Shown here in pieces: positions 16,075-25,128 of a stretch of 64,000 bases of DNA. Position 1 is the first letter of the stretch. Every line of letters starts with the position of its first letter. This DNA comes from Acidimicrobiia bacterium. Its GTDB lineage: Bacteria; Actinomycetota; Acidimicrobiia; Acidimicrobiales; Poriferisodalaceae. The translations under genes and the position numbers were made by a program. Under the pieces are notes generated by a model. The model searched no databases. It saw only the letters and a list, made by a program, of their open reading frames with translations, and was not told the origin of the DNA. Where the stretch lies: contig JAJEFK010000053.1 in NCBI GenBank assembly GCA_022820505.1, positions 62,001 to 126,000 on the forward strand, in the 5' to 3' direction.

Positions 16075-17901
16075 CTACGCAGAGGCGCCGACGTCTTCAG
16101 GCGCTGGCTCGGGAGCCGTCTCGGCCTTCTCATCGGCGAACACGAAGTAGCGCAGGCCGACAATGACCGTCGCCACGATGACGATGATGCTCAGCACCAG
16201 CGACAGCATGCTCTGCGTCGGCCAGCCGATGAGCCAGAAGCCCACCGGTGTCTCGGAGGCATCGATGGCATCGGATGCCACGTTGCACAGCTCGCTGACC
16301 GACATGTCGCTGATCTCGCCCGTGGGCGAGGTACCGCAGAATTCGCCCGACGTGCCGACAAAATCCTTCGCCTTCGCCGCCTCATTGACCAGCGGGATAG
16401 CCGGCACTGTCTTGCCGTCGGGATTCACCGCGACCGATTCGCGGGCGAGGTGTCCGACGTGGTGGGCTCGCAGCGCGATGTTCAGGGCGAACGCCTGGAT
16501 GTAGGCGAAGCTCAGCACACCGAGGACGCCCGCTGTCTTGGCCTGCGAACTCACTGCAGCGGCGTTCTCGCCGCGCCGGCCGGCTTTCGCGGCTCGGAGC
16601 TCGTTCATCGAGACAAAGATGATGACCGGCGCGAGCACCACGATGGCAAAGCGCAGAGCGAATGCCAGCGTGCCGACGATGAGGTTGTCGACGTTCATCA
16701 GCACCCAGCCGATCACCAGCAGCACCGGGCCGGCGATGGCGAATCTCAGCGCCCACGTAGCTCGGGTGGAGGATGGACCGGGGTCGAGATCCTCCAGCGG
16801 GGTGATGGGGTCGCCAGACGGCGTCAGCGGGACGACCTGGATAATCCTCTTCTGCATCGCCGTGACCATCGAGGCGATACCGCCCGGGGCGAAGAAAGTG
16901 AACAGGATGAGGATGAGGCCGAAGATGGCCGCGGAGAGCGGGCCATCGCCGTCGAGTGTGTAGAAGCCCAGCGGGATGGAGATTCTCTTGGTGAGGTCTC
17001 GCACCCATACGACGAACAAGCCGCCGAATATCGAGCCTTGCAGCGTGCCGACACCGCCGATCACCAAGCCGATGATGAGGTCGACTGCCAGCAGGAACGT
17101 GAAGTCCTGGCCGGCCACGAAGCCCTTGTCGAGGCACCACATGAGGCCCGCCAATGAACCCAGCGAGGCGCTCAGAGCGAAGTTCACCGTCTTGTACATC
17201 GGCAGGTTCACGCCGTACACCGCAGCGCCAGCCTCGCTGTCGCGAATCGCAAGCACCGCCCTGCCAGGCCGGCTGCGCATGATGTTGCGAACCAGCGCAA
17301 TGACGATCGCTGTCATGATCAGCAGGATCCAGTAGCGGTACGCATTCGCGCCACGCGCACCGTCGACACCGGGCAGCCACTCGAAGAAGCTGGAGAAGCC
17401 GCTCTCCTGCCGATCGACTTCCTCGATGACGTCTCGGCCATTCGGGCCGCCGGTACGGCGTGCAATGCCGAGTTCGTCGATGTTCACCAGCGTCGGGAAC
17501 ACCGCCGCCTGAGCGATGGTGACCAAGGCTAGGTAGAGACCTCGCACACGCAGCGCAGGCAGGCCAACGATGATGCCGATGGCGAACCCCACGATCACGA
17601 CGACCGGGATGATCATCCAGTAGTCCCAGAGCTCGTCCTGGACCATCGACGCGGCAACGAATGCACCGATGCCCATGAACGCCGAGTGCCCGAGCGCGAG
17701 CATGCCGTTGAAGCCAACGACCAGGTTGACCGCCAGCACGGCCACCATGAGGACCAGCGCGCGGTTCATCTTGCCGATCTCGAACGGCTGCAGGACCAGT
17801 GGCACCAGGACCGCCAGCGCCACGGCATAGCCCCAGCTCAGGAACCGCCACTGGCGGTGCTGTGTGCTGCCCCTGGAAACGATGAGCAGTGGTGAACTCA
17901 T
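16075..17901 (-). CDS. livM: LivM-type ABC permease with long membrane C-terminal extension (second pair)
   Basis: A 608-residue protein. Residues about 20-345 are an ordinary LivM permease (GFNGMLALGHSAFMGIGAFV, RSRPGRAVLAIRDSEAGAAV). Residues about 370-608 are extra: at least four more hydrophobic segments (GPVLLVIGWVLMNVDNL, FAIVVLAPVIIFVSMNEL, SLVLSIIVIVATVIVGLRYF), one soluble loop with three Cys and an acidic tail. LivM proteins usually end near residue 350-420, so this is a fusion or a lineage-specific domain. The stop codon lies 79 bp before the first-pair livH. Transport role confident; function of the extension unknown. Confidence 0.87.
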   Translation of the reverse strand: MSSPLLIVSRGSTQHRQWRFLSWGYAVALAVLVPLVLQPFEIGKMNRALVLMVAVLAVNLVVGFNGMLALGHSAFMGIGAFVAASMVQDELWDYWMIIPVVVIVGFAIGIIVGLPALRVRGLYLALVTIAQAAVFPTLVNIDELGIARRTGGPNGRDVIEEVDRQESGFSSFFEWLPGVDGARGANAYRYWILLIMTAIVIALVRNIMRSRPGRAVLAIRDSEAGAAVYGVNLPMYKTVNFALSASLGSLAGLMWCLDKGFVAGQDFTFLLAVDLIIGLVIGGVGTLQGSIFGGLFVVWVRDLTKRISIPLGFYTLDGDGPLSAAIFGLILILFTFFAPGGIASMVTAMQKRIIQVVPLTPSGDPITPLEDLDPGPSSTRATWALRFAIAGPVLLVIGWVLMNVDNLIVGTLAFALRFAIVVLAPVIIFVSMNELRAAKAGRRGENAAAVSSQAKTAGVLGVLSFAYIQAFALNIALRAHHVGHLARESVAVNPDGKTVPAIPLVNEAAKAKDFVGTSGEFCGTSPTGEISDMSVSELCNVASDAIDASETPVGFWLIGWPTQSMLSLVLSIIVIVATVIVGLRYFVFADEKAETAPEPAPEDVGASA

Positions 17902-17930
17902 ACCTCAGCAACTCCCCTTGGGTCGTTGAG

Positions 17931-18989
17931 CTAGACGCGCTCGATACGGCGGGTTCCGAAGAGACCCGCTGGACGGAACAACAGCACAATCAGGATCAGC
18001 AGGAACGCCATGGCCAGCTGCAAGATCGAGAAATAGGCCTGGCCGAGCACGACCACGCCGAACCATGAGACCAACACCGATTTGATGAGCCCCACGACCA
18101 AGCCGCCGATGACGGCGCCGCCGAGGCTGTCGAGGCCGCCGAGGGCGGCGCCGGCCAGGGCGTAGATCAGGATCGTCAGCATCATGTTGGGGTTGACGCC
18201 GCCCAGCGCCGGTGCCACGAGGGCGGCAGAGAGCGTGCCGAACACCGAGGCCAGCGCCCAGCCGAAACCCAGCGTGCGGCCGGTGTTGACGCCGACCAGC
18301 CGGGCCGACTCGGTGTTGGAGGACACCGCCCGGAAGGCCAAGCCCGCCTTCGTCTTGCCCAAGATGAGCGCCAGCGCGATCAGCGCGAGGGCCAGTGCGA
18401 TCCAGATGCCGATCGTGCGGTAGTGCAGGCGGGCCCCGATGACCTCGAAGAAGGTGCGGCCCACCATCTCGCACATCTCGGCACCGGCGGTGCCAGCCGC
18501 TACCTCGGCAAGATCGCCGTCGGCATTCTCGAGGCACGCGATGGTGCCCTCGCTGGAGGTCTTGAGCTCGCTGCCGTTGGGCACCCAGCTCGGAAAGTGC
18601 CCGAAGGGGTCGTTCACCCGCCGGACCTGGTAGTTCCAGACATCGCCAGCGACAGCATTGATGATCAGGAACAAACCTAGGGTGATGAGCACCACCGGCA
18701 GGTGATCGGCGGGGTCGAACGGCCTGACGAGTGTTCGTTCGACGGCCGCGCCGATCGCGGCGCTGATGAGCACCGCTATGGCGATCGAGAGCCAGAGCCA
18801 GAGGCCCTGCTCGACATTGAGCACATAGACGAAGAACGCACCGAGCATCGCCAACTCGCCAGTGGCGAAGTTGATCAGCGTGGTGGCCTTGAAGATCAGC
18901 ACCAGCGCCAGCGCGGCGGCGGCATAGACGGCGCCGTCGCGTAGCCCGTTGAAAATGAAGTCCGGGAGGATCTCCCAGTTCCAGTTCAT
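17931..18989 (-). CDS. livH: LivH-type ABC permease (second pair)
   Basis: A 352-residue membrane permease with INFATGELAMLGAFFVYVLN near the N-terminus and YALAGAALGGLDSLGGAVIGG in the second half, both LivH hallmarks. A loop at about residues 125-180 with two Cys (one as GTIACLEN) is longer than in the other LivH. It is 24 bp downstream of livF and 29 bp upstream of the extended livM. Two permease pairs sharing one ATPase pair suggest either two substrate ranges or a heteromeric arrangement. Confidence 0.9.
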   Translation of the reverse strand: MNWNWEILPDFIFNGLRDGAVYAAAALALVLIFKATTLINFATGELAMLGAFFVYVLNVEQGLWLWLSIAIAVLISAAIGAAVERTLVRPFDPADHLPVVLITLGLFLIINAVAGDVWNYQVRRVNDPFGHFPSWVPNGSELKTSSEGTIACLENADGDLAEVAAGTAGAEMCEMVGRTFFEVIGARLHYRTIGIWIALALALIALALILGKTKAGLAFRAVSSNTESARLVGVNTGRTLGFGWALASVFGTLSAALVAPALGGVNPNMMLTILIYALAGAALGGLDSLGGAVIGGLVVGLIKSVLVSWFGVVVLGQAYFSILQLAMAFLLILIVLLFRPAGLFGTRRIERV

Positions 18990-19013
18990 GGTTTCTGCCC
19001 CCGTAACTGCGAA

Positions 19014-19727
19014 TCAGGCGCCCAAGTACGCTTCCTGCACTGCAGGATCGTTCTTGAGCTGATCGGCTGGTCCATGCAGAGCGATCTCGCCGCTCTCGAT
19101 CACGTAGCCGTAGTCGGCCATGTCCAGTGCCAGGTTGGCGTTCTGCTCGACGAGCAGCATCGTCAGCCCGGTCTCTTTGTTGAGCTGGGCGAAGCGCTCG
19201 AAGAGGTCTTCGATGATGAGCGGCGCCAAGCCCAGCGACGGCTCGTCGAGCAGCAGCAGCCTCGGCCGGCACATCAGCGCCCGGGCGACGGCGAGCATCT
19301 GCTGCTCGCCACCCGAGAGCGAGCCGGCGAGCTGATCGCGGCGCTCCTCGAGCCGGGGAAAGATCTCGAACCAGCGGTCGACATCGGCGCCGACCTCGTT
19401 GTCCTTGCGGGTGTAGGCACCGATCTTGAGGTTGTCCATCACCGAGAGCTCGGGGAACGTCCCCCGGCCCTGTGGCACGTGAGCGACACCGCGCCGCACG
19501 ATGTCGGCGGTTTTGGCACGGGAGATGTCGTCGCCTTCCATCGTGACCGTGCCGGTGGTGGTGCACATGTTGCACAGCGCCCGCAGTGTCGTGGTCTTGC
19601 CGGCGCCGTTGGCGCCGAGAATCACCACGACGTTCCCATCGGGCACTTCGAAATCGAGGCCGCGGAGCACCTCGACGGCGCCGTAGCGCGCGTGGAGGTC
19701 CTCGGCCTTCAGCATCATGTCTGTCAT
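19014..19727 (-). CDS. livF: LivF-type ABC transporter ATPase
   Basis: A 237-residue ATPase. Walker A is GANGAGKTT, the signature is LSGGEQQMLA, Walker B is RLLLLDEPSLGLAP, and the length is typical of LivF. The ATG at 19727 overlaps the livG stop (ATGA). It energises uptake together with LivG. No accessory domain is present. Confidence 0.95.
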   Translation of the reverse strand: MTDMMLKAEDLHARYGAVEVLRGLDFEVPDGNVVVILGANGAGKTTTLRALCNMCTTTGTVTMEGDDISRAKTADIVRRGVAHVPQGRGTFPELSVMDNLKIGAYTRKDNEVGADVDRWFEIFPRLEERRDQLAGSLSGGEQQMLAVARALMCRPRLLLLDEPSLGLAPLIIEDLFERFAQLNKETGLTMLLVEQNANLALDMADYGYVIESGEIALHGPADQLKNDPAVQEAYLGA

Positions 19728-20485
19728 GAAGAACTCCCCAGGTACGCCTCGATGACCTCCGGGTCGTTGCGAACGACATCGGGGTGACCGTCGGCGATCT
19801 TGCGGCCGAAATTGAGCACGACCAAGTGCTCGCTGATGTTGAGCACCATGCGCATGTGGTGCTCGACCAGCAGAACCGACAGGTTGTGCCGGTCGCGGAT
19901 GTCCTTGACATCTTGCGCGAGCGAGTCGACCTCTTGGTGTGTCAGGCCTGAAGCCGGCTCATCCAGCATGATGAGACGCGGGTTGGAGATCAGCGCCCGG
20001 GCCAGCTCGATGCGCTTCAGCGTGCCGAATGGCAGACCGGCGGCCGGATGGTAGGCGTACTCCTCGAGGCCGAGCTCCTCGAGCGCTTCCCAGGCCCTCC
20101 GCCTCAGATCCTTCTCTTCGCTGCGGGTGCCGATGCGGAACGCAGCGGTGAAGAAGTTGGCCTTCGTGTTGGTGTGGTCGCCCACCATCACGTTCTCGAT
20201 CACGGTCATGCCGCGCCACAGGGCCAGGTTCTGGAACGTGCGATAGACGCCGACGCGGCTGATCTGGTGAGCAGGCATGGCCAGCAGATCGTGCCCGTCG
20301 AATGTCACCGAGCCGGTCGTCGGGTCGTAGATCCGGCTGACCACGTTGAACAGCGTGGTCTTGCCCGCACCGTTCGGGCCGATCAGACCGAGGATCTGTC
20401 CCTCGTCCAGAGTGAACGACAAATCGTCGAGCGCACGGATACCGCCGAACTGCACGGAGATGTCTTGGACTTCGAGCAACGCCAC
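19724..20485 (-). CDS. livG: LivG-type ABC transporter ATPase
   Basis: A 253-residue ATPase. Walker A is GPNGAGKTT, the characteristic LivG insert [20 protein letters not shown] is present, and Walker B is [12 protein letters not shown]. The usual LSGG signature is not obvious: the stretch before Walker B reads [18 protein letters not shown], with FGTLKR where most members have LSYGxQR; a shorter version of this motif is common in LivG. The GTG start at 20485 is preceded by GGAGGGGG. It is the first gene of the liv operon, so the promoter should lie in 20486-20700. Confidence 0.93.
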   Translation of the reverse strand: MALLEVQDISVQFGGIRALDDLSFTLDEGQILGLIGPNGAGKTTLFNVVSRIYDPTTGSVTFDGHDLLAMPAHQISRVGVYRTFQNLALWRGMTVIENVMVGDHTNTKANFFTAAFRIGTRSEEKDLRRRAWEALEELGLEEYAYHPAAGLPFGTLKRIELARALISNPRLIMLDEPASGLTHQEVDSLAQDVKDIRDRHNLSVLLVEHHMRMVLNISEHLVVLNFGRKIADGHPDVVRNDPEVIEAYLGSSS

Positions 20486-20717
20486 GCGCTGAACCCCCTC
20501 CGGTCCTCGCCGATCAGGTGACCGGCCGCAGGCAAGTTATCAGGTCGGCCCAGCAGCGTGAGTTTCCGCGTGGAGCCTCAAGCGGGCCGGGCCAGCGGGT
20601 GATGCTAGGACACAAATCGACGGATGGTGCAAATCGTGGCGGCGATGCCGAGGACGTGGATGTTTGCCGACCGCGACAACCGCCTGATGCGTGGGGACAT
20701 GCCGGCGGCGGCCTGGG

Positions 20718-20789
20718 TTCGGGGAGGAGGACTCGAACCCCCAATGACTGGACCAGAACCAGTTGTGTTGCCAATTACACCATCCCCGA
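20718..20789 (-). tRNA. tRNA-Gln (CUG anticodon)
   Basis: The 72-nt minus-strand sequence folds as a cloverleaf. The acceptor stem is TCGGGGA/TCCCCGA (7 bp, perfect), the anticodon stem ACTGG/CCAGT encloses loop TTCTGGT (anticodon CTG), and the T-loop is GGTTCGAGTCC. The discriminator is A and CCA is not encoded. It lies just downstream of gltX. With the gatCAB genes in this window it would be charged indirectly through Glu-tRNA-Gln. Confidence 0.95.
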
Positions 20790-20832
20790 GGGCGGGAACA
20801 GGCTAGCGCTGCGGCCCTTTCGGTGACCCTGA

Positions 20833-22149
20833 TTATTCCCCGGAGTCTGCTGCGCTCGTGAGCTTCGCCAGCGCGGTGTCGAGGCGCGCGAGCGCGGCAT
20901 CGCGGCCGAGCAGCACGAGCGATTCGAACAGCGGGGGGCCGACGGCGCGGCCCGTGGTGGCGACGCGAACCGGGGCTTGCGCCTTGCCCAGCTTCAAGCC
21001 GAAACTCTCGCCGATCGCGCGCAGCTCGGCGTGCAGCGTCGCGGCGCTCCACTCGGCCTCGGAGAACGCGGTGCGCGCGCGCTCGAGGATGTCGCTTGCC
21101 GGCGCCGCCATAGCTGCGGCCCAGTCATCGGGGTCGATCTGGGGTTCAGCGAAGAGGAAGGCGATGCGATCGGGAGCGTCGCCGAGCAGGCGGGTGCGCT
21201 CGCGGATGAGCGGTGCGACCGTGCTCAGCGTCGCTGCATCAAGATCGGCACCCCACGGTTCCGCGCGCACCCACGGCTCGACTGCGGCGGCGAAGCCGGC
21301 ATCGTCGAGCGCCCGCAGGTACTCGCCGTTGATCGCGGTGAGCTTGTCCATGTCGAACATGGCGGGCGCAGCATTGACGTCGGCAAGATCGAACAATTCA
21401 ATGATCTCGCTGAGCGGCCGCACCTCGATGTCGTCGGGAGGTCCCCATCCCAGCAGTGCCAGGTAGTTGACCATGGCCGCCGGCAGCACGCCCTGGTCGC
21501 GGTAGCTGATGAGCGACACGTCGTCGCGCCGCTTGGAGAGCTTCTTTCGCTGCTTGTTGACGATGAGCGGCAGGTGGGCGAACGTCGGCATATCGGTCGC
21601 GTCGAGCGCAGCCCGCAGCAGCACCACCTTCGGCGTCGTATTCAGCAGATCTTCGCCTCGCACCACGTGCGTGATGCCCAGATCGAGATCGTCGACGGCG
21701 TTCGCGACGAAGAAGGTCGCGCTGCCGTCGCTGCGGCGGACAACGAAGTCGTCGATCGACGCGTTCGGGAACTCGACGCGGCCGCGCACGATGTCGTCGA
21801 ATGCCGTCACGCCGTCGCCGGGTACAGCGAACCGCACCGCCCCGTCGTCGAGGTAGGCACGTCCCTCGTCGAGCCAGCGGTCGACGGCGGCGTCGTAGAG
21901 GGCGGCGCGCTGGCTCTGGAAGACGGGGTCGCCGTCGAAGTCCAGCCCGAGCCATTCGAGCGTCTCCAGGATCTGTTCGATGTGTGCCGTGGTGGCGAGT
22001 TCCGCGTTCGTGTCCTCGATGCGCAGCACCATCTCCCCGCCGCAGTGGCGGGCATACAGCCAGTTGAACAGGGCCGTGCGCGCCGTGCCGAGATGCGGCA
22101 GCCCGGTCGGGGCAGGAGCGAAACGCAGCCGAGGTGCGCCGCTCAGCAC
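20833..22149 (-). CDS. gltX: Glutamyl-tRNA synthetase
   Basis: A 438-residue class-I synthetase. The HIGH-box region reads RFAPAPTGLPHLGTARTALF and the KMSKS box reads KLSKR, both near expected positions. Start chosen at the GTG at 22149, giving MLSGAPRLRFAPAPTG. It overlaps the stop of the upstream DinB-like gene by a few bases, and the longer upstream frame is only the out-of-frame reading of that gene. It is somewhat short for GltX (usually 460-490). It is presumably non-discriminating, because no glnS is seen and a full GatCAB is present in the window. The gene order gltX then tRNA-Gln is notable. Confidence 0.93.
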   Translation of the reverse strand: MLSGAPRLRFAPAPTGLPHLGTARTALFNWLYARHCGGEMVLRIEDTNAELATTAHIEQILETLEWLGLDFDGDPVFQSQRAALYDAAVDRWLDEGRAYLDDGAVRFAVPGDGVTAFDDIVRGRVEFPNASIDDFVVRRSDGSATFFVANAVDDLDLGITHVVRGEDLLNTTPKVVLLRAALDATDMPTFAHLPLIVNKQRKKLSKRRDDVSLISYRDQGVLPAAMVNYLALLGWGPPDDIEVRPLSEIIELFDLADVNAAPAMFDMDKLTAINGEYLRALDDAGFAAAVEPWVRAEPWGADLDAATLSTVAPLIRERTRLLGDAPDRIAFLFAEPQIDPDDWAAAMAAPASDILERARTAFSEAEWSAATLHAELRAIGESFGLKLGKAQAPVRVATTGRAVGPPLFESLVLLGRDAALARLDTALAKLTSAADSGE

Positions 22150-22829
22150 TGACCGGTGCTGCAGTTCGGGTCGCTCGAGTCGACCCAGCGGCCCACCGGT
22201 CTGCCTGCCATCGCCAGCAGCCGTTGCAGCGGCGGGGTGGACAGGTCGACCGGGAGCGCCTCGAGTCCTGGCCAGACCGTCACAGCCGGGGCTGCAGCGA
22301 GTACGCGATCCACGAGGAGCTCGTCGAGGCCCGCGCCCGCACTGATGGCCTGCTGCAGGTCGTATCCCAGCACTGTCAGCTCGGTGACGCGCGTCCACAA
22401 GAGGCCACGCAGCCTGGGGCTGAACCCGGCGCCTGCATCCAGGCTGGCTGCCATCGACAGCACCGTGCGGACGCTCTCCACGACGGGCTGTGTGGGATCG
22501 GGGCGATCCTGAGCGCCGTTGCCGAAGCCCAGGCCGATGCCAGCTGCGGGCGTCGGGATCCGGACCGGTGGCGGTGCTGGCTGCCCGCCCATCTCGGCCG
22601 CGGCCGCGAGATTGCCGTTGATTGCCCGCTCCAGCAGGTCGGCGACGGTGTAGTCGCCCAGCGGCGGGGCCAAACCCATGCCCATGTGCTCCCAGGCGGG
22701 CAACCGCATCCTGGCGGCGAAGTCGGTGCACGCCCTGCGGTGCAGCCGCAACAGCTCGCGGTCGGACTGCATGGTGCCGGTCGGGCCGGGAGGCTGCTCG
22801 GCGGTCTGGGTGTTCGTCATCTGGGCCAT
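22143..22829 (-). CDS. DinB/MDMPI-like (TIGR03086-type) protein
   Basis: A 228-residue protein resembling the mycothiol-dependent maleylpyruvate isomerase/DinB four-helix family of Actinobacteria, mainly by GDYTVADLLERAINGN and by RVTELTVLGYDLQQA in the helix that usually carries metal His residues. The expected His triad is not clear here (no His in TELTVLGYDL), so it may be a non-metal member. It overlaps gltX by 7 bp, suggesting co-translation. Function unknown. Confidence 0.6.
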   Translation of the reverse strand: MAQMTNTQTAEQPPGPTGTMQSDRELLRLHRRACTDFAARMRLPAWEHMGMGLAPPLGDYTVADLLERAINGNLAAAAEMGGQPAPPPVRIPTPAAGIGLGFGNGAQDRPDPTQPVVESVRTVLSMAASLDAGAGFSPRLRGLLWTRVTELTVLGYDLQQAISAGAGLDELLVDRVLAAAPAVTVWPGLEALPVDLSTPPLQRLLAMAGRPVGRWVDSSDPNCSTGQC

Positions 22830-22836
22830 GGGTTTC

Positions 22837-23358
22837 TCAATCTCGCGTCAGTGACAGGGGATCTGTTTCATACCGACGCCTGATCGCCGACGGCGCAAGG
22901 GAGAGCACTTCGGTCGGGACGCGGGCGACCAACTCGCGAACATGCTTGTAATGGTGCGCCTCCGCGGCGCCCTCGAACAGCGGCGCGCGACGCGCGACCA
23001 ACTCCGCAGGCGGGTGCTGGTCGAGGAAGCCGTACGCCAGGTACCCCGCTTCGAGGTCCCACACCACCGGCGCACGTCCGAAGATCGACGCACGCTTCAG
23101 CGCTACGGCCACGCAGCCGGCGTCGACGTCGTGACGATCCTCGTGCTCGGTGAGGTACACCCGATCGTCGAAGAGATGGACCAGCCCGTAGGCGTAGCCC
23201 TGGTCGGGCCCTTGATGTCCACGCAGCGCACCCGTGGGCTGACCGCCGGCCAGGTCGCCGGGACGGGCGGCCTCCCAGCGCCGCGGCGTGACTTCGGGCG
23301 AGGAGTATGAACGCACTACCGAGAGCGGTTCGACCCGGACGTGTCGCGGCGCAGCCAT
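22837..23358 (-). CDS. Conserved hypothetical protein
   Basis: A 173-residue soluble protein starting at the ATG at 23358 (MAAPRHVRVEPLSVV). The frame extends upstream but that part is antisense-like reading through the cimA end. No signal peptide or membrane segment is seen. Recurrent features are a Pro/Gly-rich opening (GQPTGALRGHQGPDQGYAYG), a His-rich stretch (LTEHEDRHDVDAGC) and a helical C-terminus (HHYKHVRELVARVPTEVL). It sits 7 bp upstream of the DinB-like gene, in the same operon. No known family is recognised. Confidence 0.65.
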   Translation of the reverse strand: MAAPRHVRVEPLSVVRSYSSPEVTPRRWEAARPGDLAGGQPTGALRGHQGPDQGYAYGLVHLFDDRVYLTEHEDRHDVDAGCVAVALKRASIFGRAPVVWDLEAGYLAYGFLDQHPPAELVARRAPLFEGAAEAHHYKHVRELVARVPTEVLSLAPSAIRRRYETDPLSLTRD

Positions 23359-23420
23359 TGCCGCGCAGTCTATGAAGCGGCGGCCGTTCCGGCCGAGACC
23401 GGTGCCGCCGTCGCGGGCTG

Positions 23421-25121
23421 CTACTGGCTCGGGCTGTCGCCCAGGCGATGACGCATGAGCGCGTAGATGACCGAATCGCGCAGCGCGAGCCAGGACGACT
23501 CGATGATGTTCTCCGAGACGCCGATGGTGGTCCAGGTGGTCTCGCCGTCGGTGGAGTCGATGAGCACCCTCGTGACCGCCTCGGTGCCCCGGTCGGCATC
23601 CAGCACCCGGACCTTGTAGTCGGTCAGGCGAACTGCATCGAGCTCCGGATAATCGTCTCGCACGGCCTGCCGGAACGCGTTGTCGAGCGCGTTCACCGGG
23701 CCGTCGCCTTCGCCGACCGTCACCCGCCGGTCGCCGCCGACGACGATGCGCAGCGTCGCCTCCGTGTCGAACTCGGCCTCCCGGCCGCGCTCCACCAGCA
23801 CCTTGAACGACTCGACGTTGAAGAAGTCGAAGGTCTGGCCGGCGGCCCGACGCAGCAGCATCTCCAGTGAGGCGTCCGCCACCTCGAAGTGGTAGCCGGC
23901 GTGCTCGAGCCGCTTCAGCTCGTCGACCACGCCGGACATGGCGGCCTTGTCGATCTCGATGCCGAGCTCGGCCGCCTTCAGCTCCACCGACGCCCGTCCC
24001 GACAAGTCGCCGAGCAGGAAGCGTGTGCTGTTGCCGACTGCCGCCGGGTCGACATGCTCGTAGCTGTCGGGGCGGCGGGCGATGGCGCTGGTGTGCAGGC
24101 CCGCCTTGTGGGCGAACGCCGAGGCGCCCACGTACGGCTGCTGGTTCTGTGGCGGCATGTTCACCAATTCGGCCACATGATGCGCCACCGAGGTGAAGCG
24201 TGACAGGCACTCGCGCGGCACCGTCTCGATGCCCATTTTGAGCGTCAGGTTCGGAACCAGCACAGTGTTGTCGCAGTTGCCCGTGCGCTCGCCGTAGCCG
24301 TTGACGGTTCCCTGCACATGCGTGGCGCCGGCGACCACGCCAGCCACGGCGTTGGCGACGGCGCAGCCGGTGTCGTTCTGTGTGTGCATGCCGATCTGGA
24401 CGCCGTCAAAGTGAGCGACCACGTCGCGCACGATCGCCTCCACCTCATGGGGCAGCGAGCCGCCATTGGTGTCGCACAGCACCAGGCAGTCGGCGCCGTT
24501 GACCGCCGCTGCTTCGAGCACCGACAGCGCAAACTCCGGATTGCGCTTGTAGCCGTCGAAGAAATGCTCCGCGTCGAAGAAGACGCGCAAGCCCTCCCCC
24601 TTGAGGAACTCGACGGAGTCGCCGACCATGGCGACCCCTTCGCTGAGCGGCTGCCGGAGGGCTTCGGTGACGTGGTAATCCCACGACTTGCCCACGATGC
24701 ACACCGTGGAGGTGCCGGCGGCAACGAGTGCGGCCAGGGTCTGGTCGTCGTCGACGCGGCCGCGGGGCCGGCGCGTGGAACCGAAGGCCACCAGCGTGGC
24801 GTGCCGGAGCTGCAGCTCGGTGGCGGCCCGGGCGAAGAACTCTTCGTCCTTGGGGTTCGAACCGGGCCAGCCGCCTTCGATCCAGTGGATGCCGAGCGCG
24901 TCGAGCTGGCGGGCCACCTTGAGCTTGTCGTCGGGCGACACCGAGATGCCCTCGAACTGGACGCCGTCGCGCAGCGTTGTGTCGAAGATCTCGACTCGCT
25001 CGGGCCATGCAGGGTCGCGCACGCCCTCGCGGACGAGCGGCGCTGATGATCCGGGTTCGGCGGCTGTGTCGCCGGCGTTGGGGTCGTCAGCGCCTGCTGT
25101 GTTCGCAGGTTGCGTGCTCAT
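23421..25121 (-). CDS. cimA: (R)-citramalate synthase
   Basis: A 566-residue enzyme starting at the ATG at 25121 (GGGGTGAGG site upstream). The N-terminal DRE-TIM barrel has FDTTLRDGVQFEGISV and the CimA-type IEGGWPGSNPKDEEF. The metal-ligand region is VQGTVNGYGERTGNCDN and the C-terminus is a LeuA-like allosteric dimer domain. It condenses pyruvate and acetyl-CoA to citramalate, the first step of threonine-independent 2-ketobutyrate (isoleucine) synthesis. The SNPKD signature separates it from LeuA. It follows leuB by 7 bp, so one operon supplies two steps of this route. Confidence 0.93.
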   Translation of the reverse strand: MSTQPANTAGADDPNAGDTAAEPGSSAPLVREGVRDPAWPERVEIFDTTLRDGVQFEGISVSPDDKLKVARQLDALGIHWIEGGWPGSNPKDEEFFARAATELQLRHATLVAFGSTRRPRGRVDDDQTLAALVAAGTSTVCIVGKSWDYHVTEALRQPLSEGVAMVGDSVEFLKGEGLRVFFDAEHFFDGYKRNPEFALSVLEAAAVNGADCLVLCDTNGGSLPHEVEAIVRDVVAHFDGVQIGMHTQNDTGCAVANAVAGVVAGATHVQGTVNGYGERTGNCDNTVLVPNLTLKMGIETVPRECLSRFTSVAHHVAELVNMPPQNQQPYVGASAFAHKAGLHTSAIARRPDSYEHVDPAAVGNSTRFLLGDLSGRASVELKAAELGIEIDKAAMSGVVDELKRLEHAGYHFEVADASLEMLLRRAAGQTFDFFNVESFKVLVERGREAEFDTEATLRIVVGGDRRVTVGEGDGPVNALDNAFRQAVRDDYPELDAVRLTDYKVRVLDADRGTEAVTRVLIDSTDGETTWTTIGVSENIIESSWLALRDSVIYALMRHRLGDSPSQ

Positions 25122-25128
25122 GCCGACC

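Noticed and set aside
22837-24210. 457-codon minus-strand ORF including the unknown protein
   Set aside because: The first ~285 codons overlap cimA in another frame. Only the part from the ATG at 23358 has ordinary protein composition.
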